Under the pieces are notes generated by a model, which worked only from the letters and a program-made list of their open reading frames with translations, had not been told where the DNA came from and made no database searches. A stretch of 64,000 nt of DNA from Mikania micrantha (taxonomy: Eukaryota; Streptophyta; Magnoliopsida; Asterales; Asteraceae), in assembly GCA_009363875.1 (NCBI GenBank), contig CM018680.1, positions 12,283,625-12,347,624 of the forward strand, in the 5' to 3' direction. Each line of letters starts with the position of its first letter. The first letter of the stretch is position 1. A program made the position numbers and the translations under genes. Shown piece after piece: positions 59,334-64,000 of the stretch.

Positions 59334-59493
59334 ATGGTTATAGAGAAATAAAAGTCATTTATTTAACCGGTTTGGCCTAGACTATAACCTAGGGACTCAT
59401 CATGTAGAGAACACAAGACTTAGGAAATTATTTGCATTGTGTCTTCTGCATTCGATCATTACGCTAACCGATGTTCTTTTGGTTGTAATCAGA

Positions 59494-60320
59494 ATGTCAC
59501 CAAGAAGACAACCATCACCACCCTTTCATTCACAGGAGACGGACCCAGCAGCTGTTGCACTCGCAACCCTCATCACTGAACAGTTGATGGCGATTCTCCC
59601 TGGAATCATCACTCGGGTCATGAAAAGTGATGAGAACGCCCGGTGCTACCCGAAGACAATCACGGGAACTGAAGGATCGGTGCAAGGGGAAACGAGCAAG
59701 AAGCGAAAGAGGTGTCGTTCTAAGAAATCAAAGGACCCTGTAATCTACACGAGGTCGTTCCACTTCGCCAAATGGTCGTTACTCCGGAGCCAGAGCTTTA
59801 TGAGCGTTATGCTGGAAAAACCCCTCGTTGCGTTAATTGCCAATATCACCACCGTGATGTAGTTCCATGCAGACAATGCACCCGATGTGGTAAAATGGAC
59901 CATTGGGTTCATCAATGCAGAACTTCGATGGGATTAATATGCAAACTGTATGTGGGCAAGTTTCCTTTATGTGCCACGTGCGGTCTTCACCATGCCAAGA
60001 ACAAGCTGTGCAAACTTTTCCTGAACTGCGGAAGGAAGGGACACTGGATCCGTGAGTGTCGAAATCCCCAGACTCATAATCAGAATCCTATTACTACAAC
60101 ATATCCTCTTCCTCTACACATCAAGGACTGCTATGTGTGCGGATCATCCGAACACTTTGCATGGAACTGCCCCGTGAGAGAATCTTCATCAGATCCTACG
60201 CCTCCCGAGGAACAGTTTCCTTTACCAACTTCTAATGCACGTTTGGAGTGGGATGACTCCATAGGTATGCATATTTCATCTTGTATGTTAATTAGAAATA
60301 CAGATCTTGTTATAGTTTAG
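59494..60320 (+). pseudogene. gag: Element A2 gag, capsid region lost, zinc knuckles duplicated
   Basis: The start MSPRRQPSPP at 59494 matches the A1 gag start in style. After about 60 residues it jumps to a basic linker (KKRKRCRSKKSK) without the capsid domain. After a frame change near 59772 the second frame carries CVNCQYHH....C with CTRCGKMDHWVHQC, then CATCGLHH....C with a knuckle missing its first Cys (FLNCGRKGHWIREC), then CYVCGSSEHFAWNC. A1 has one pre-knuckle and two knuckles, so A2 has a duplicated pair. The frame ends at TAG 60318-60320 without a protease. Confidence 0.8.
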
Positions 60321-61640
60321 AAACAATAAATATAAGGTAACTGTAAACAAATTGGTGCTAATTAGATAATAGGAATAATAAGTTAAGGAAACCTTAGGCC
60401 GAATAAGTGCCAAGTAAATAAATAAAGATAGGGTTATTCTTAATTACAGTTTAACTACGGTAATTAGGAAGAAAACCCTATAGAGATAGAACACTGAAAC
60501 CTGTAGAAATTCAAAGTGAGAAATCAAATCCAGGACAGAAATAGGAAATCCTTTAATCAATTAAGACTAGATTATTCTTAAGTAACTTAGTCTAGACTAC
60601 CTGGAAAGCTGCAGAGGTGATTCTCGAGAATCTATCAAGAATTTCCCCTTTTCACAACTGATAGAGTTTCGGAGTACAAAATCCGTCTATAGTAATATCA
60701 GCATGAGATATTCATACAAATTAATACATCTTGAACAATGAGAAATGCCAAAGCTAGTGAGTAGACTGTTACTTCCCATCTAGACCTCATAGAACTTGAG
60801 TTACCTAATTTAGAGAACTCCGATTCTAGGACGTTAGAAAGGACGAATGCTAGAACCGTGCTGAGATCATAGCTAATCTAGATAAGTAGATCAGAAGAAT
60901 CAGTGCGTACTATTGAGTATGAAGTATCAATATGAATGACTACGACAAAGTAGTTGTTCACTATTGTTGATCGAGAATAGACTTAGAATCAGATCCAAAA
61001 TCTCGGACAAAGAAGTTCGAGGCTGCAACTAGGATCATGACTCTAGTCACCCTTGACAGAGAAATGACTAAGAGTTAAAACATTGGCATTGTTTGGAGAT
61101 TTAGTATTGGAACTAAACGAATTATGTCACCCTGTAGGGTTAATAGAATCCCCATGATATAATCATGTCAGAATAAACTTAGGGGGTAATATCATGAGAG
61201 TGGTAGCCCAACATCATTCAAACAGGGTTAGCAGATTTGCTGATACCTTTAGAAAGATGAGGTAAAACAAATACATATGTAAGGAAGGCGATGAGCAGTA
61301 ATAAGTGGATTAATATTTACAATTAGCCCCCATTAGTCATATGACATTCGGGTAGAAATAGGGTAAATATACATCACCTCGGAGATGTGCATGGGTTTAC
61401 CTATAAGGTAAATCATTACCCTTATCATAACAAAATTACCATATCTTAGGCAGTTCTCCCCAACAAATAAAGCACACTTCCAAATCTGAGAACAGATTTA
61501 ACAGGCGGTGAAGTATGTAAATGGTAATACTAACATAACCTAGAATTCACCATGCGTGACCTAAAGACTAGATCGGACGATCAAGACCTAAAGTCGCGAG
61601 AGCCACATATGAAAACTTCATAGGGTGTGTCAGATTGTGG
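60321..61640. other. A2 interior without recognisable coding
   Basis: Between gag and an integrase remnant, where protease, RT and RNase H should be, I see no pol motif in any frame. The sequence is less AT-rich than the LTRs and has short purine-rich words, but no repeat structure that I can define. Confidence 0.45.
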
Positions 61641-62244
61641 AGCAGAATGACAGCTTGAAACGAAACCAAATGGAGCATCCACTACCAGGAGTCACGTGTG
61701 GATTCCTACGGTAGATGAACTGAGAAACTTATTCTTGAGAAAGCACACAAAATCAGATGTTCAGTGCATCCAGGCACTGATAAAATGTACCAAAACTTAC
61801 GGAGATTTTATTGGTGGCCAGGAATGAAGAAAGGCATAGTCGAGAACGTCGGTCGATGCCTTATGTGTGCGAAAGTAAAGGCGGAACACCAGAAGCCGTC
61901 AGGGTTACTGGAATAACCTGAAATTCCGCTCTGGAGTGTGAACAAATAGCTATGTATTTTATTACCAAGCTACCCATACTTCTAGTGGTCAAGATATAAT
62001 TCGGGTTATCATTGATCATTTGACAAAATCTGCTCACTTCTTGCAAATGCGTGAAACCTCGCGATGAATAAATTAGAAAGATAGTATGTCAGCGAGATAG
62101 TAGTGCGTCATGGTGTACCATTGTCTATCATTTCAGATTGACACAGCAGATTTAAATCAAGGTTCTGGCAATCATTGCAGAAATTTATAGGGACGCCTTT
62201 AAAATTTGAGTACCGTTTACCATCCACAAACGGAAGGTCAAAGC
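61641..62244 (+). pseudogene. Element A2 integrase remnant
   Basis: It aligns at DNA level with about 11800-12408 of A1: the zinc-binding region (FYWWPGMKK-like, CLMCAKVKAEHQKPSGLL), then degenerate core segments with several indels and stops. It is cut at GGTCAAAGC where LTR H begins. Confidence 0.85.
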
Positions 62245-64000
62245 TGTGACACCCGGCAATTTCAGGTAAATTGCAACTCTTAAACTCTACGTATTTCACA
62301 TTCATACTTGTTGCATTTCATTTAATTATGTTTAATTAGATGAGCTAAACACAAACACAAAACAATAGCTTGGACTATTATTGTGCATTACACGTTGATT
62401 AGGATTAATCAAGCATGCAAACACTTCGTAGAACACGAACACAAACTATCAAAGATAATTCCAGCAATTATCAAAACACATACACGAGTCTCACAAGCGT
62501 TGGTGATCAAACAAGTAATCAAACTTATATGTTATTACATGATTATGTGCTAAACATGCATTAGGTGTTTAAGATAAACGTTAGAAATCAAGTACGAGCA
62601 AAGTCGTATCAACGAAATTGAAAAACATAGAAGTGGACTCATCGCGGTAAGCGATGGTCCCTCGGCGAAAGGCTTCGCGATACGCGAAGAAAAGCGGGAG
62701 TCGAGACTCCCGAATCCTATCGCGGTACGCGACAAACAATTTTGATCGGCCTCCGCGGTACGCGAAGGCCATGCAGATCAAAATTTCTTTATAATCAACC
62801 CCAACTCATTTCAGTCGGTTTTCCTTGCGACTTAACCGAGTTTCTTCACCAAATCCCGACCTAAACCCACTGAAATCCACTCTCAAATCAGCTGAAATCA
62901 TTTGGAAGTTATTCTTGGTGATTTAGAGCCTTTGGAGCACCAAGGAGAAGTAGTGAAAGCCACCAACAAGCCAAGACCTTAGCACCAGCCTTCGTTCGAG
63001 CTTCCAGAACCTGCTCTACCACGAATTTGGGCTTCTAAGGTAGCTTATCTTGTTTATCTATGGTTAGATCGTACATGCAATGGGTAAAAACCCACATGCA
63101 ACTCCATGTGAACATTGTACACGATTTCGTTGGTAATTTGATGAGTACTTGTTGTAGATTTACTGATTTTGGTGCTTAGAAATGTTAGAATTGAGTTTTG
63201 GTTAAGCTAGGCTCGATTTGATGATGATTTGGTACACTTGCCATAAAAGGAAACTTTTATGTTGCAAGTCTTGGATTCGTGATGATCTAGACATGTTAGA
63301 CATGTCTAGATGTTGTTAAATGGATATTAAAGTGTTTAGAAACACATTGGGATATTTGATTTTGTCAAAAACTTGGTTTTATAGAAACTTACCAAAAATG
63401 GAAACTTTTATAAATCAAAAGAGGGCTTTTGATGTTTTAAAGAGTTTTGATGAACTTTGATTGTTGAAACATGTTTGGAAATGATTTCTAACATATTTGG
63501 AAACCTTTATTTGTGAAAACGAGCTTTTAAACAAGTACTTACTATTTTAGGAAACTTTATTTGAGCAAAACGGCATAAATGGTGGTTTATGCGCAAACGA
63601 TGTGTTTTAAGTGTATAAACGTGTTTTTACAAACATACTAGAGTTATTAGTTTTATGAAATGGAATTTCATAACCACACTTTCCTAAATTGGAAACTTTC
63701 TAAAAATGGTAACTTATGTGACTAGAGTCATAGGATGCATTTTAGTGTCTTATGTGCGTCAAGGCACATAAACACAACAATCGTGTCACCAACGATTCGT
63801 CTAGTCAACACAAGTCAACACACACACACTCGGTTGAGCACACCGACACTTGGAGTTGTATGGAATACAACGCATCACAAAACACATACTTACACCTATA
63901 TGATCATAGGTGCTTACTAGCAGGTGCTAGCTTTCGCAGACGCGAACACCACATAAACCGGAACTGCTCTATTAGGTGAGTTCACGGCCCCTTTTTACTT
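62245..64000 (+). mobile_element. LTR H, 5' part, extends beyond the window
   Basis: TGTGACACCCGGCAATTTCAGG resembles the U3 start of C LTRs (TGTGACACC..TAATTTCCAGG), so the LTR is in plus orientation. A CGCGGTACGCGA-type word array lies at 62640-62770. A leader-like stretch closes with CTTCTAAG/GTAGCT near 63038. The window ends with GGTGAGTTCACGGCCCCTTTT, also present in the A LTRs (15294). The target is the A2 integrase. Whether it is solo or full-length cannot be seen. Confidence 0.75.
62640..62770. repeat. CGCGGTACGCGA word cluster in LTR H
   Basis: Six or so variants of CGCGGTACGCGA/CTTCGCGATACGCGAAG, several self-complementary, lie in about 130 bp. Like the CGAACCT and TTCGGCC arrays it is CpG-dense in an AT-rich LTR. 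Here it lies before, not after, the leader-like stretch. Confidence 0.7.

Overview
The window looks like repeat-only nuclear DNA from a flowering plant. It is AT-rich, and every coding signal I can identify belongs to a transposable element. Gypsy-type gag-pol remnants have primer-binding sites (PBS) matching plant initiator tRNA-Met (TGGTATCAGAGCC). Two of the gypsy types keep a C-terminal chromodomain, as in Tekay-lineage chromoviruses. There is a Ty1/copia fragment with an extra env-like 3' ORF and a CACTA element with a plant-type Transposase_24 gene. The env-like ORF and the gag style remind me most of Asteraceae genomes, but that is recollection and not proof. I found no host gene, tRNA, rRNA or CRISPR array.

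Layout. (1) 1-8337: 5' LTR of gypsy element A, interrupted by a CACTA derivative (691-5842). (2) 8338-12968: decayed gag-pol of A, lacking a chromodomain and polypurine tract (PPT). (3) 12969-15753: left part of a second A LTR. (4) 15754-22915: copia-derived material on the minus strand. It comprises a 426-bp LTR, env-like remnants with an inverted repeat, a PBS, an R-U5 copy without U3, an env-like N-terminus, and RT/RNase H. (5) 22916-34463: gypsy element B (minus), nearly complete but riddled with stops, with an extra ORF upstream of gag. (6) 34464-57975: a gypsy C array on the minus strand with alternating internal regions and LTRs (INT0-LTR-INT1-LTR-INT2). Three solo LTRs invaded it: E (35976-39830), F (41297-49044), and G (42769-47180, nested in F). 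Each has a 5-bp target-site duplication (TSD), and E and F also have an empty site elsewhere in the window. (7) 57973-59317: right end of an A-type LTR, followed by a PBS and a degraded internal region (A2). (8) 62245-64000: start of another LTR (H) that leaves the window.

How the parts relate. The left A LTR piece ends, and the right A LTR piece begins, within about 10 bp of the same LTR position. The 42-kb block between them may therefore be a nest inside one LTR. The LTRs of A, B, C, E, F and G appear to share one plan: a TATA-like box, a 150-250 bp leader, a GT donor, a long interior, and near the LTR 3' end a conserved block (ACTCACCAAC..GTTGAC..TTCTCAG) that looks like a branch point and splice acceptor. 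In A, E, F and G, short CpG-containing words (CGAACCT or TTCGGCC) are arrayed just after the donor. None of the elements looks able to move on its own.
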